Part shown: piece by piece, positions 1 through 9,240 of the stretch
How positions within the stretch are numbered: the first letter of the stretch is position 1
How the letters are laid out: every line of letters begins with the position of its first letter
Source of the DNA: Rhodovulum sulfidophilum
GTDB taxonomy: Bacteria; Pseudomonadota; Alphaproteobacteria; Rhodobacterales; Rhodobacteraceae
Direction: 5' to 3'
DNA: 64,000 nt
Assembly (NCBI GenBank): GCA_003241785.1
Contig: QFPW01000008.1
Coordinates: forward strand, 1 to 64,000
Translations under genes and position numbers: made by a program
The notes under the pieces: model-generated
The model's database searches: none
What the model was told of the DNA's origin: nothing
The model's input: only the letters and a program-made list of their open reading frames with translations

Positions 1-150
1 GAGCGGGAGCGGCGCCCCCCACCCTGGGAGGAGTGTAAGCCGGGCGTGCGGGGCCATCAGCGCCGATGCGAGCGCCAGAACCCGGAGACCCGCGCGAACC
101 GTGCGAAAGATTGAGCCCGATTCCAGTGGCTTAGCCCCGCGCCGCGGCAC
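1..150 (-). CDS. Partial N-terminus of a putative exported protein, possibly N-acetylmuramoyl-L-alanine amidase
   Basis: A reading frame is open on the minus strand from a GTG at 150 to the window edge, about 50 codons. Its N-terminus has arginines followed by a hydrophobic run ending in ALMAPHA, which looks like a signal peptide. It is divergent from rne. In alphaproteobacteria an amiC-type cell-wall amidase often lies next to rne, so an exported amidase is a reasonable guess. No catalytic domain is visible, so the function is inferred from position only and the frame itself could be chance in such GC-rich DNA. Confidence 0.3.
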   Translation of the reverse strand, partial: MPRRGAKPLESGSIFRTVRAGLRVLALASALMAPHARLTLLPGWGAPLPL

Positions 151-587
151 GGGGCCGGACATGGGTTGCCTTTCGCTTGACAAAATACCAATTGTCATTT
201 GCACCCCGCCATGCCTATTGTGCAAGCGAGGATTGGGTGAATGCCACACCCTTCTCTGCTCGTATTCGTCGCACGCTCGCGGCTTCGCGGAATAGCTCAG
301 CGTTCCGGATGACCCGGCATCTCGCGGCAGGCGTTCGCGCCAGATTGGAAGTTACCGGGCCCAAAATCCCGGAAAGAATGGCCGGGTGTCCCTGGGGCGC
401 CAGGCCGGAGAACGAACCGCGGTGACACGCGCAGGAACAGCACTGGTCCAGACAATCGGCCGCCGCACGGCGCGCGGGACCGTCCCATGCTTCCTCGCGG
501 CAGCCGTGCCCCCAACATCATCACAAAAGAGCGCCGCCGCGCACGCCCTCGGGCGGCTGAGGCGCGGCGTCGCTTCCGAAAGAAATC
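151..587. promoter_or_regulatory. Divergent intergenic region and rne leader
   Basis: These 437 bases hold no convincing gene. At 177-182 there is TTGACA, followed after 17 bases by a poor -10 (TGCACC, 200-205). The same place forms a small palindrome, TGACAA at 178-183 and TTGTCA at 192-197. A start near 212 would give an rne leader of roughly 375 nt. E. coli rne is autoregulated through a long structured leader. Whether that holds here cannot be seen from the sequence. Confidence 0.3.
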
Positions 588-3500
588 ATGACAAGAAAAA
601 TGCTGATCGATGCCACGCACGCGGAAGAGACCCGCGTCGTGGTCGTGGATGGAAACAAGGTTGACGAATTCGACTTCGAGTCGCTCAATAAACGCCAGCT
701 CGCCGGAAACATCTACCTCGCCAAGGTGACGCGCGTCGAGCCGTCGCTTCAGGCGGCGTTCGTCGACTACGGCGGGAACCGCCACGGCTTCCTCGCCTTC
801 TCGGAAATCCACCCCGACTATTACCAGATCCCGAAGGCCGACCGCGAGGCGCTGATCGCCGAGGAGGCCGCGCTGGCCCGCGAGGCCGAGGAGGAAAGCC
901 CGCGCGAGAAGGCGAAGCCGAAGAGCCGCGCCCGCTCCCGCCGCCGGTCGCAGCCGACCGCCGAGGGGCTGGGCGCCGACGACGCCGTCGTCGCCTCGGA
1001 ACCCGTCGAGGTGGCCGAACCCATCGAGGCGGCCGAGGACGCGCCGGTGGTCGAGGCGACCGGCGGCGAGGCGCGGTCCGACGCCGGCGACGCGCCGCCC
1101 GCGGACACGGCCCTCACCGACGTGCCGCCGCCGAACGCGGCCTCGGGCGAGATCGACATCCGCGTCGCCGAGGAGCCCGAGGGCACGCCCGCGCTGGTCC
1201 CGGTCGCGGAGGCCGAGGACGACGACAACGAGACGGCCGCCGAGGAAGAACACGCGGCCGAGGAATACGAATCCGTCGGCGGCGACGACGTCGCCGAGGA
1301 GCGCGCGCCGCGCAAGCAGGTGCGCCAGCGCCGCTACAAGATCCAGGAAGTCATCAAGGTCCGGCAGATCCTGCTCGTGCAGGTCGTGAAGGAGGAGCGC
1401 GGCAACAAGGGCGCGGCGCTCACCACCTATCTGTCGCTCGCCGGCCGCTACTGCGTGCTGATGCCCAACACCGCGCGCGGCGGCGGCATCTCCCGCAAGA
1501 TCACCAACGCCGCCGACCGCAAGAAGCTGAAGGAGATCTCGTCCTCGATCACCGTGCCCGAGGGCGCGGGGCTCATCATCCGCACCGCGGGCGCGAGCCG
1601 GACCAAGACCGAGATCAAGCGCGACTACGAATACCTGCTGCGCCAGTGGGAGCAGATCCGCGAGCTGACGCTGCGGTCGATCGCGCCGGCGCCGATCTAC
1701 GAGGAAGGCAGCCTGATCAAGCGCGCCATCCGCGACCTTTACAGCCGCGAGATGGACGAGATCCTGGTCGATGGCGAGCGCGGCTACCGCGAGGCCAAGG
1801 ACTACATGAAGATGCTCATGCCTTCGCATGCGAAGAACGTGAAGCATTACGCCGAGCCGCTCCCGCTGTTCTCGCGCTTCCAGGTCGAGAACTACCTTTC
1901 CGCGATGTTCAACCCGACGGTCCAGCTGCGCTCGGGCGGCTATATCGTGATCGACGTCACCGAGGCGCTGGTCGCGATCGACGTGAACTCGGGCCGCGCG
2001 ACGCGCGAGGCCTCGATCGAGGACACGGCGCTCAAGACCAACCTCGAGGCGGCCGAGGAGGCCGCGCGACAGATGCGGCTGCGCGACCTCGCCGGGCTCA
2101 TCGTGATCGACTTCATCGACATGGAAGACCGGCGCAACAACGCCGCCGTCGAGAAGCGCCTGAAGGAAAAGCTGAAGAGCGACCGCGCCCGGATCCAAGT
2201 CGGCCGGATCTCCGGCTTCGGCCTGCTCGAGATGAGCCGCCAGCGGCTGCGCCCCGGCATGATCGAGGCGACGACCAAGCCCTGCGCGCATTGCCACGGC
2301 ACCGGCCGCGTCCGCTCGGACGACAGCCTCGCGCTCGCGCTGCTGCGCGAGATCGAGGAAGAGGGCGTGAAGCAGCGCTCGAAGGAAGTGCTGATCGTCG
2401 CGCCGGTCGAGATCGCGAACTACCTGCTGAACCAGAAGCGCGAGCATATCGCGCTGATCGAGGCGCGCTTCGGGCTTTCGGTGCGCGTCGAGGGCGATCC
2501 GACGCTGATCAGCCCCGACTACAAGATCGAGCGGTTCAAGACCGCCTCGCGGGTCATCCCGACGCCGACCGCGCTGGCGCTGCCGACCGTCGCCTATCCC
2601 GAGGATGACTTCGCCGAGGAGGAGGAGGACGCGGTCGTCGCGGAGTCGGGCGCCGAGGAGGAGACCGAGGCGCGCGGCAACGGCGATCAGGGCGGCGAGC
2701 CGAACGGCGATCGCGGCGGCAAGCGCAAGCGGCGCCGTCGCCGGCGCGGCGGACGCGGCGCCGAGGACGGCCAGCAGGCGGCGGTCCCCGAGCATATCGA
2801 GACCGTCGAGGCGCCGAGCACCCTGCCCGCCGATGTGATGGAACCGGTCGAGGACGGCGTCGAGGGCGTGACCGCCGAGGCGCCGCTCGAAACGGCCGAA
2901 CCCGCCGCCGAGCCGGCGCCCGAGCCCCGCGCGCGGTCGCGCCGGCGGTCCCGCGGCGGCGCGGCCGCCCCGGCCGCCGAGCCCGCGCCGCAGCCGGCCT
3001 CGGGCCTCGCGGAGGTGATCGACCTCGGCGACGGCACCGCGCCCGAGATCGTCGAGGTGCCCGAATCCTCCGCCCCCGCGCCGCGCAAGCGCGAGCGGGT
3101 GCGGCGGGCGGCCGCCGCCGTGATCGCGCCGGAGCCCGCCGCGGAGGCCCCGGCCGAACCCGAGCCGGTGTCCGAATCCGATCCGGTTTCCGAGCCGGTG
3201 GCGGAAGCGCCCGCCGTGCCGGATTTCGTCCCGACGGAGCCGGCGCCCGAGCTCGCGGCCTTCGACGGCCCGTCCGAGGCGCCGGTGCCATTCGACGCCC
3301 CCTACGAGGCGCCGTATGACACGCTGACGCCGGCCGAGGCCGCGCCGGAAGCGGTCGAGCCGGTGGAAGGCGCGGAGATCGCGGCCGAGGTCTCGCCGGA
3401 ACCCGAAGCCGAGGCCGCGCCGGAGCCCGAGGCCGCGCCGGAGCCCGAGACCCCGACGGAAGCCGAGGCCGCCCCGGCGGAGACGGCGCCCGAGCCCGAC

Positions 3501-3629
3501 GCGGGACCGCTGGCGACCGCCGAGCCGGAGGCCCCGGCCGCCGAGGAGACCGCGCCCGAGTTCGAGACCGCGAGCGCCGCGCCGGAAACCCCGGCCGAGA
3601 AGCGCCGCGGCTGGTGGTCGCGCGGCTGA
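588..3629 (+). CDS. rne: Ribonuclease E/G family endoribonuclease
   Basis: RNase E starts mRNA decay and processes rRNA and tRNA precursors as the scaffold of the degradosome. The 1013-residue product begins with the conserved MLIDATH segment and an S1 fold (about 40-80 and 260-300). The Mg-binding aspartates are D465 (in AIDVNSG) and D508 (in VIDFIDM). The Zn-link cysteines are C566 and C569 (CAHCHGTG). D465 to D508 is 43 residues and D465 to C566 is 101, as in the E. coli enzyme, so about 160 extra residues sit upstream, as an acidic low-complexity insert inside the S1 domain (about 95-245). From about 690 on, the tail is Ala/Glu/Pro-rich with Arg/Lys blocks (KRKRRRRRRGGR), typical of a disordered RNA- and partner-binding scaffold. 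A terminator follows at 3658. Confidence 0.96.
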   Translation: MTRKMLIDATHAEETRVVVVDGNKVDEFDFESLNKRQLAGNIYLAKVTRVEPSLQAAFVDYGGNRHGFLAFSEIHPDYYQIPKADREALIAEEAALAREAEEESPREKAKPKSRARSRRRSQPTAEGLGADDAVVASEPVEVAEPIEAAEDAPVVEATGGEARSDAGDAPPADTALTDVPPPNAASGEIDIRVAEEPEGTPALVPVAEAEDDDNETAAEEEHAAEEYESVGGDDVAEERAPRKQVRQRRYKIQEVIKVRQILLVQVVKEERGNKGAALTTYLSLAGRYCVLMPNTARGGGISRKITNAADRKKLKEISSSITVPEGAGLIIRTAGASRTKTEIKRDYEYLLRQWEQIRELTLRSIAPAPIYEEGSLIKRAIRDLYSREMDEILVDGERGYREAKDYMKMLMPSHAKNVKHYAEPLPLFSRFQVENYLSAMFNPTVQLRSGGYIVIDVTEALVAIDVNSGRATREASIEDTALKTNLEAAEEAARQMRLRDLAGLIVIDFIDMEDRRNNAAVEKRLKEKLKSDRARIQVGRISGFGLLEMSRQRLRPGMIEATTKPCAHCHGTGRVRSDDSLALALLREIEEEGVKQRSKEVLIVAPVEIANYLLNQKREHIALIEARFGLSVRVEGDPTLISPDYKIERFKTASRVIPTPTALALPTVAYPEDDFAEEEEDAVVAESGAEEETEARGNGDQGGEPNGDRGGKRKRRRRRRGGRGAEDGQQAAVPEHIETVEAPSTLPADVMEPVEDGVEGVTAEAPLETAEPAAEPAPEPRARSRRRSRGGAAAPAAEPAPQPASGLAEVIDLGDGTAPEIVEVPESSAPAPRKRERVRRAAAAVIAPEPAAEAPAEPEPVSESDPVSEPVAEAPAVPDFVPTEPAPELAAFDGPSEAPVPFDAPYEAPYDTLTPAEAAPEAVEPVEGAEIAAEVSPEPEAEAAPEPEAAPEPETPTEAEAAPAETAPEPDAGPLATAEPEAPAAEETAPEFETASAAPETPAEKRRGWWSRG

Positions 3630-3657
3630 TCCCCGCGCCAGGATCGCTGAAAGAGGA

Positions 3658-3691
3658 ATGCCCCGGGCCGGAACCCGGGGCATTTTCTTTT
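3658..3691 (+). terminator. Rho-independent terminator of rne
   Basis: A perfect 10-bp stem (ATGCCCCGGG at 3658-3667 with CCCGGGGCAT at 3674-3683) has a 6-base loop and is followed by TTTCTTTT. It lies 29 bases after the rne stop. Confidence 0.85.
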
Positions 3692-3741
3692 GGAGGGATG
3701 GTCCGGTTCACGGGTGCTCCGCGCGCCTCCCGGAACCCCGC

Positions 3742-3828
3742 TGCCCCGGCCCTGAGCCGGGCCTCGAGTCCCGGAGAGCCGCGTCTCACGGACATGGCGT
3801 CGAGGCCCCGGCTCGAGGCCGGGGCGGC
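3742..3828. repeat. Dispersed palindromic repeat family A, copy 1
   Basis: The two ends, GCCCCGGCC and GGCCGGGGC, are complementary, and both flank inner CGGGCCTCGA / TCGAGGCCC arms. The core carries the phrase ATGGCGTCGAGG shared with the copies at 24028 and 46333. It lies between the convergent genes rne and the aminotransferase. Confidence 0.7.
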
Positions 3829-3869
3829 GGACCGTTCGTTTTCCGCCGAAGGGCTACGGCGCTCGCCGC

Positions 3870-5009
3870 TCAGCGCCCCGCCCAGGCGCGCAGGCGCCGC
3901 AGGCCTTCCGCGATGTCCCCGGTCGCGCCCGCGTAGGAGAAGCGCAGCGTCCCGGCGCCGCGGCCCGGGTCGAAGTCGAGCCCGGGCGTCACCGCCACGC
4001 CGGCCTCGCGCAGGATCCGCGCCGCGAGCGTCCGGCTGTCCTCGCCCCAGCCGCTCACGTCGGCATAGGCGTAGAAGGCACCGTCCGGCGGCGCGATGTC
4101 GCCGAACCCCGCCTTCGGCAGTTCGGCCAGCATCAGCGCGCGGTTCGCGCGATAGGTCCCGAGGTTCGCCTCGAGCTCGTCGCCCTCCTCCATCGCCGCG
4201 AGCGCGGCGACCTGGCTCGCGTGGCTCGGGCAGATGAACATGTTCTGCGCCAGCCGCTCGACCTTGCGCGCATGCGCCTCGGGCACGACCATCCAGCCTA
4301 TGCGCCAGCCGGTCATCGAGAAGTATTTCGAGAACGAGTTGATCACATAGACCTCGTCGCTCAGCTCGAGCGCGGTCACGGCCCGGCCGCCGTACTGGAT
4401 GCCGTGATAGATCTCGTCCGAGACGAAGGCGATGTCGCGCTCGGCCGCGGCGGCGATCAGCGCGCCGAGCGCCTCGGCGTCGAGCATGGTTCCGGTCGGA
4501 TTGGCGGGGCTCGCGATCAGGACGCCGGCGAGGTCGTCGCGCGCCAGATCGGAGGGGACCGGCTGGAACCGGTGCTCGGCCCGGGTCTCGATCCCAACGG
4601 GCTCCAGGCTCAGCGATTTGAGGATGTTTCGATAGCTCGGATAGCCGGGCTCGCCGATCGCCACCCGCTCGCCCGCGTCGAAGAGCGCGGTGAAGGCGAG
4701 CAGGAACCCCGCCGAGGAGCCGGAGGTCACGACCACGCGGGCCGGGTCGAGGTCGATCCCGTACCATTCGCCGTAGAGCCGCGCGATCCGCGCCCTGAGC
4801 TCCGGAAGGCCGAGCGCCACGGTATAGCCGAGCGGCCGCGTCTCGAGCGCGCTCGCCAGCGCCGCGCGGGCGCCACGCGGCGCGGGCGTGCCGGGCTGGC
4901 CGACCTCCATGTGAATGATCGAGCGGCCGCGCGCCTCCTCGGCCCGCGCCGCCTCCATCACGTCCATCACAATGAACGGATCGACCTCGCCCCGGCTTGA
5001 ACTCCGCAC
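3870..5009 (-). CDS. Pyridoxal-phosphate-dependent class I/II aminotransferase
   Basis: This is a fold-type I aminotransferase of the aspartate/LL-DAP/alanine transaminase group; the substrate cannot be read from sequence. Visible family features are HMEVGQPGTPAP near the N-terminus, SPANPTGT (substrate and PLP binding), SDEIYHG (the PLP-pyridine aspartate and tyrosine) and NSFSKYFSMTGWRIG with the Schiff-base lysine. I chose the GTG at 5009 because the conserved start reads RSSSRGEVDPFIVMDVM; the longer frame from 5075 would overlap the divergent protease start. That gives 379 residues, normal for the family. It converges on rne. Confidence 0.88.
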   Translation of the reverse strand: MRSSSRGEVDPFIVMDVMEAARAEEARGRSIIHMEVGQPGTPAPRGARAALASALETRPLGYTVALGLPELRARIARLYGEWYGIDLDPARVVVTSGSSAGFLLAFTALFDAGERVAIGEPGYPSYRNILKSLSLEPVGIETRAEHRFQPVPSDLARDDLAGVLIASPANPTGTMLDAEALGALIAAAAERDIAFVSDEIYHGIQYGGRAVTALELSDEVYVINSFSKYFSMTGWRIGWMVVPEAHARKVERLAQNMFICPSHASQVAALAAMEEGDELEANLGTYRANRALMLAELPKAGFGDIAPPDGAFYAYADVSGWGEDSRTLAARILREAGVAVTPGLDFDPGRGAGTLRFSYAGATGDIAEGLRRLRAWAGR

Positions 5010-5074
5010 TCCGACTCTCCTACGCTTCGCCCATTCGTCGCCCGCCCTTGGGCCATGAAACGCGACGGCGCGCA

Positions 5075-6436
5075 ATGGAGGCGCTCTTGCCCGGGCTGGT
5101 CCCGAAGATCCGCGCCGCGCTCGCCGCCGGCGCCCTGCTCTGCCTGACCGCCGCCACCGGCTCGGCGGCGGCGGGTCCCGTGCTGATCCGCGACGCCGAG
5201 ATCGAGGCGACGCTGCGGCGGGTCGGCGATCCGATCTTCCGCGCCGCGGGCCTCAGCCCCTCCGGCGTGAAGATCTACCTGATCCAGGATCCGGAGATGA
5301 ACGCCTTCGTCGCCGGCGGGCAGAACATCTTCCTGCATACCGGCATGATCGACCGGATGGAGAACCTCGACCAGCTGCGCGGCGTGATCGCGCACGAGAC
5401 CGGCCATATCGCCGGCGGGCATCTCGCGCGCCGCGACCAGGCGATGTCGGGCGGGCGCAACATGATGCTGATCGGCATGCTCGGCGCCGCCGCCGCCGGC
5501 ATCGCCGGCGCGCCGGACGCGAGCGTCGCGATCGCCGCCGGCAGCCAGCAGGTCGCGACGCGCAACCTGCTCGCCTACAGCCGGGGCGAGGAGGCGGCGG
5601 CCGACCAGGCCGGGGCGCGCTACGTCTCGACGGCGGGCGGCGATCCGGCCGCCGTGCTCGACGTGCTGCGGATCCTGCGCGGCCAGGAGGCGCTGATGGG
5701 GCGCGACCAGGATCCCTACACGCGCACCCACCCGATGTCCTCCGAGCGGATCATGATGCTCGAGAACCGGATCGCCAAGATGCCGAAGGGCAAGGCGCCA
5801 GACCCCGAGGACGTCTACTGGTACGACCGGATGGTGACCAAGCTTCGCGCCTTCACCGAGGGCCCGGCGCAGACGATCCGCGCCAACCCGCCCGTCGACA
5901 CCTCGGAGATGGCGACGCTCGCGCGCGCGATCGCCTATCACCGCCAGCCCGACACCGCGCGCGCCGCGCAGCAGATGGACGCGCTGCTCGCGCTCCGGCC
6001 CGACGATCCCTATTACATCGAGCTCAAGGGCCAGTTCCTGCTGGAGGGCGGCAAGGCGGGCCCCGCCGCCGCGGCCTACCGGCGCGCGAGCGAGCTCGCC
6101 CCCGATCAGCCGCTGATCCTCGCCGGGCTGGGGCGGGCGCTGCTCAATACCGACGATCCGGGCGCGGCGCGGGAGGCGCGCGACGTGCTGTCGCGCGCGA
6201 CGCGGCTCGACCGGAAGAATTCCGACGCCTATCGCGACCTCGCGCTCGCCGAGGCGCGGCTCGGCAACGAGGGCGCGGCCGCGCTCGCCACGGCCGAGCG
6301 CTACAGCGGAAGCGGCACGCCGCGCGACGTGCTCCGCAACGCGACCCGCGCGGCGGATCTGCTGCCGGTCGGCTCCCCGGGCTGGCGGCGGGCGCAGGAT
6401 ATGATTACCATGGCGCGACGCGCGCTGAAGAAATGA
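5075..6436 (+). CDS. M48 family zinc metalloprotease with TPR region, BepA-like
   Basis: This is probably a periplasmic protease of the BepA/YfgC type, which clears misassembled outer-membrane proteins. The ATG at 5075 is preferred because it begins a signal peptide (hydrophobic stretch at about 14-33, ending GSAAA). The zinc motif is H107-E-T-G-H111, with a third ligand likely in the later EEAAADQAG segment. Residues 280-450 are Ala-rich helical repeats consistent with TPRs. The 453-residue length fits the family. The DsbA-like gene follows 11 bases downstream, suggesting a shared envelope quality-control transcript. Confidence 0.9.
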   Translation: MEALLPGLVPKIRAALAAGALLCLTAATGSAAAGPVLIRDAEIEATLRRVGDPIFRAAGLSPSGVKIYLIQDPEMNAFVAGGQNIFLHTGMIDRMENLDQLRGVIAHETGHIAGGHLARRDQAMSGGRNMMLIGMLGAAAAGIAGAPDASVAIAAGSQQVATRNLLAYSRGEEAAADQAGARYVSTAGGDPAAVLDVLRILRGQEALMGRDQDPYTRTHPMSSERIMMLENRIAKMPKGKAPDPEDVYWYDRMVTKLRAFTEGPAQTIRANPPVDTSEMATLARAIAYHRQPDTARAAQQMDALLALRPDDPYYIELKGQFLLEGGKAGPAAAAYRRASELAPDQPLILAGLGRALLNTDDPGAAREARDVLSRATRLDRKNSDAYRDLALAEARLGNEGAAALATAERYSGSGTPRDVLRNATRAADLLPVGSPGWRRAQDMITMARRALKK

Positions 6437-6447
6437 GGTTTCCCCCG

Positions 6448-7215
6448 ATGCGACAGCTTCTCCTGGCCCTGACCCCGCTCCTCGCCCTCGCGGGCGCGCC
6501 GGGCGCGATGGCGGAGGATCAGGCGAAGCCCGGGCTCGACATGTCGCCGGCCGAGCGCGAGGCCTTCCAGTCCGAGATCCGCGACTACCTGCTCGCCAAT
6601 CCCGAGATCCTGAACGAGATGGTGCGCGTCCTCGACCAGCGGCAGAAGGCCCAGGCGTCGATGAGCGACCGCGAGCTCGTGGCGAAGAACGCCGATGCGA
6701 TCTTCGACGACGGCTACTCCTGGGTCACCGGCAATCCCGAGGGCGGCTTCACCCTGGTCGAGTTCCTCGACTACCAGTGCGGCTACTGCCACAAGGCGAT
6801 GCCGGAGCTGACCGAGCTGCTCAGCTCGGACGGCGACATCAAGATGATCGTGAAGGATTTCCCGATCCTCGGCCCCGGCTCGGAGCTCGCGGCGCGCGCG
6901 ACCACGGCGACGATGATCGCCGAGGGGCCCGAGGCCTATGGCCGGCTGCATGACGTGCTGATGGCCGGCAAGGGCCAGATCACCGACGAGAGCCTCGACC
7001 GCGCGATGAAGAAGGCCGACCTCGATCCGAAGGCGATCCGCGCCGCGATGGAGGACCCCGAGGTCGACCGGCGCATCGCCGCCAACCGCGCCCTCGCCGA
7101 CCAGCTCGCGATCACCGGAACGCCGACCTTCGTGTTCCAGTCCGACATGGTGCGCGGCTACGTCGCGCTCGCCGACATGCGCAAGATCGTCGACGAGCTG
7201 CGCGGGACCAACTGA
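6448..7215 (+). CDS. DsbA-family (Com1/ScsC-like) periplasmic thiol oxidoreductase
   Basis: This is a thioredoxin-fold disulfide oxidoreductase or isomerase acting in the periplasm. A signal peptide (MRQLLLALTPLLALAG, ending AMA) precedes an N-terminal helical segment (about 32-75) of the kind that mediates oligomerisation in ScsC-like proteins. The active site is C111-G-Y-C114, and the cis-proline loop is GTPTF. I chose the ATG at 6448 over the in-frame ATG at 6433, which overlaps the upstream stop, because GAGG lies about 8 bases before it and the signal peptide then starts properly. The product is 255 residues and follows the M48 protease. Confidence 0.9.
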   Translation: MRQLLLALTPLLALAGAPGAMAEDQAKPGLDMSPAEREAFQSEIRDYLLANPEILNEMVRVLDQRQKAQASMSDRELVAKNADAIFDDGYSWVTGNPEGGFTLVEFLDYQCGYCHKAMPELTELLSSDGDIKMIVKDFPILGPGSELAARATTATMIAEGPEAYGRLHDVLMAGKGQITDESLDRAMKKADLDPKAIRAAMEDPEVDRRIAANRALADQLAITGTPTFVFQSDMVRGYVALADMRKIVDELRGTN

Positions 7216-7244
7216 CCGTTCACACCAAAGTCGCGTATTCCCGC

Positions 7245-7273
7245 TTTTCAGGAGCGGCGGTCGCGCCTATACA
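7245..7273 (+). promoter_or_regulatory. Candidate sigma-70 promoter of accB
   Basis: TTTTCA (7245-7250) and TATACA (7268-7273) are separated by 17 bases, matching four of six consensus bases each. Transcription would start about 50 bases before accB. This is a motif match only. Confidence 0.35.
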
Positions 7274-7330
7274 CTCCCACGCTGAAAGAGCAGGCCGGAC
7301 GCTCCGGCTCCAAGAATAACAGGGCAATTC

Positions 7331-7816
7331 ATGGCTATCAAACCTCAGGAGTCCGACGTCGCCTTCATCAAGGCCCTCGCCGAGCTCCTGCGCGAGAATG
7401 ACCTGACCGAGATCGAGGTCAGCCGCGAATACGGCGAGGACGACGCGCTCAACGTCCGCGTGGCGCGCCAGATCACCGTCGCCCCGATGGCGGCCGCGCC
7501 CGTGGCCGCCGCCGTTCCGGGCCCCGCGGCCGCGCCGGCGCCCGCCGCCAGCGCCGGCCCCGCCGCCGATCCGTCCGATGATCCGGGCGTCGTCGTCTCG
7601 CCGATGGTTGGCACGGTCTACCTGCAGGCCCAGCCGGGCTCGCCGTCCTTCGTCAAGGTCGGCGACCAGATCGCCGAGGGGCAGACGATCCTGATCATCG
7701 AGGCGATGAAGACGATGAACCAGATCCCCGCCCCGCGCGCCGGCAAGGTGAAGCGCATCCTGGTCGAGGACGCCTCGCCGGTCGAATTCGGCGCGCCGCT
7801 GATCATCCTCGAATGA
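7331..7816 (+). CDS. accB: Acetyl-CoA carboxylase biotin carboxyl carrier protein
   Basis: BCCP carries the biotin that shuttles CO2 from biotin carboxylase to the carboxyltransferase in the first committed step of fatty-acid synthesis. The biotinylated lysine is K127 in EAMKTMN. An Ala/Pro-rich flexible linker (about 52-80) separates the N-terminal segment from the C-terminal biotinyl domain (about 86-161). The length of 161 residues is normal. accC follows after 64 bases, so they form the usual accBC unit. Confidence 0.97.
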   Translation: MAIKPQESDVAFIKALAELLRENDLTEIEVSREYGEDDALNVRVARQITVAPMAAAPVAAAVPGPAAAPAPAASAGPAADPSDDPGVVVSPMVGTVYLQAQPGSPSFVKVGDQIAEGQTILIIEAMKTMNQIPAPRAGKVKRILVEDASPVEFGAPLIILE

Positions 7817-7880
7817 CGCCCTGGGCCGGCCCGGCGCGGGCCGGCGCGGGACCGACCGACCCAAGGCACGCGAGGCGAGC

Positions 7881-9224
7881 ATGTTCACCAAGATTCTGAT
7901 CGCCAACCGGGGCGAGATCGCGCTGCGCATCCACCGCGCGTGCAAGGAAATGGGCATCCAGACGGTCGCGATCCATTCGACGGCCGACGCCAACGCGATG
8001 CATGTGCGCATGGCCGACGAGAGCGTCTGCGTCGGACCGCCGCCCGCGGGGCAATCCTATCTCTCGATCCCGAACCTGATCGCCGCCTGCGAGATCACCG
8101 GGGCGGAGGCGATCCACCCCGGCTATGGCTTCCTGTCCGAGAACGCCAATTTCGTGCAGATCGTCGAGGATCACGGCCTGACCTTCATCGGCCCCTCCTC
8201 CGAGCACATCCGGCTGATGGGCGACAAGATCACCGCCAAGGACACGATGAGAAAGCTCGGCGTGCCCTGCGTCCCGGGCTCGGACGGCGGCGTGCCGACG
8301 GTGGAGGACGCGCTCCGGATCGCCAACGAGATCGGCTATCCGGTGATCGTGAAGGCGACGGCGGGCGGCGGCGGCCGCGGCATGAAGGTCGCGAAGAACG
8401 ACGGCGAGATGGAGACCGCCTTCGGCGCGGCGCGCTCCGAGGCCAAGGCCGCCTTCGGCAACGACGAGGTCTATCTCGAGAAGTATCTCGAGAAGCCGCG
8501 CCACATCGAGGTGCAGGTCTTCGGCGACGGCAAGGGCGGCGCGGTGCATCTCGGCGAGCGCGACTGCTCGCTGCAGCGCCGGCACCAGAAGGTGCTGGAG
8601 GAGGCCCCCTCCCCGGTCATCGACGCGAAGACCCGGGCGCGGATCGGCAAGACCTGCGCCGAGGCGATCGCGCGGATCCGATATTCCGGCGCCGGCACGA
8701 TCGAATTCCTTTACGAGGACGGCGAGTTCTATTTCATCGAGATGAACACCCGGCTGCAGGTCGAGCATCCGGTGACCGAGGCGATCTACGACGTCGACCT
8801 GGTGCAGGAGCAGATCCGCGTCGCGGCCGGCAAGAAGATGTCCTTCACCCAGGAGGACCTGGTCCCGAACGGCCACGCGATCGAATGCCGGATCAACGCC
8901 GAGAAGCTTCCCGGCTTCCAGCCCAGCCCCGGCCGGGTGCGCACCTATTACGCGCCCGGCGGTCTCGGGGTCCGGATGGACAGCGCGATCTACGACGGCT
9001 ACGTGATCCCGCCCTATTACGACAGCCTGGTCGGCAAGCTCATCGTCCACGCCCGCAACCGCGAGCTCGCCCTCGCCCGGCTGCGCCGCGCGCTCGCCGA
9101 GCTGGTGATCGACGGCATCGACACGACGACGCCGCTGTTCCACGCGCTGCTCGACGAGCCCGACATCCAGGAAGGGCGCTACAACATCCACTGGCTCGAG
9201 AAATGGCTGGCGCGCGAGAGTTGA
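7881..9224 (+). CDS. accC: Acetyl-CoA carboxylase biotin carboxylase subunit
   Basis: This ATP-grasp enzyme carboxylates the biotin on AccB using bicarbonate and ATP. The three parts are visible: N-terminal domain beginning KILIANRGEIALRI, ATP-grasp domain with the glycine-rich loop TAGGGGRGMK, and the metal and bicarbonate site EMNTRLQVEHPVTE. The C-terminal biotin-carboxylase domain ends near 445. The 447-residue length matches AccC. It is downstream of accB and 16 bases upstream of aat, so all three may be co-transcribed. Confidence 0.98.
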   Translation: MFTKILIANRGEIALRIHRACKEMGIQTVAIHSTADANAMHVRMADESVCVGPPPAGQSYLSIPNLIAACEITGAEAIHPGYGFLSENANFVQIVEDHGLTFIGPSSEHIRLMGDKITAKDTMRKLGVPCVPGSDGGVPTVEDALRIANEIGYPVIVKATAGGGGRGMKVAKNDGEMETAFGAARSEAKAAFGNDEVYLEKYLEKPRHIEVQVFGDGKGGAVHLGERDCSLQRRHQKVLEEAPSPVIDAKTRARIGKTCAEAIARIRYSGAGTIEFLYEDGEFYFIEMNTRLQVEHPVTEAIYDVDLVQEQIRVAAGKKMSFTQEDLVPNGHAIECRINAEKLPGFQPSPGRVRTYYAPGGLGVRMDSAIYDGYVIPPYYDSLVGKLIVHARNRELALARLRRALAELVIDGIDTTTPLFHALLDEPDIQEGRYNIHWLEKWLARES

Positions 9225-9240
9225 CGGCGGCCAGGCGGCC

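Noticed and set aside
101..664. Short plus-strand frames upstream of rne
   Set aside because: They overlap each other and the rne start, with no ribosome site or homology; the region is better read as a leader.
297..3683. A 1128-codon minus-strand frame antisense to rne
   Set aside because: It is rich in Arg/Gly/Leu, has no family motif, and mirrors the rne codons; antisense frames of this size are expected in such GC-rich genes.
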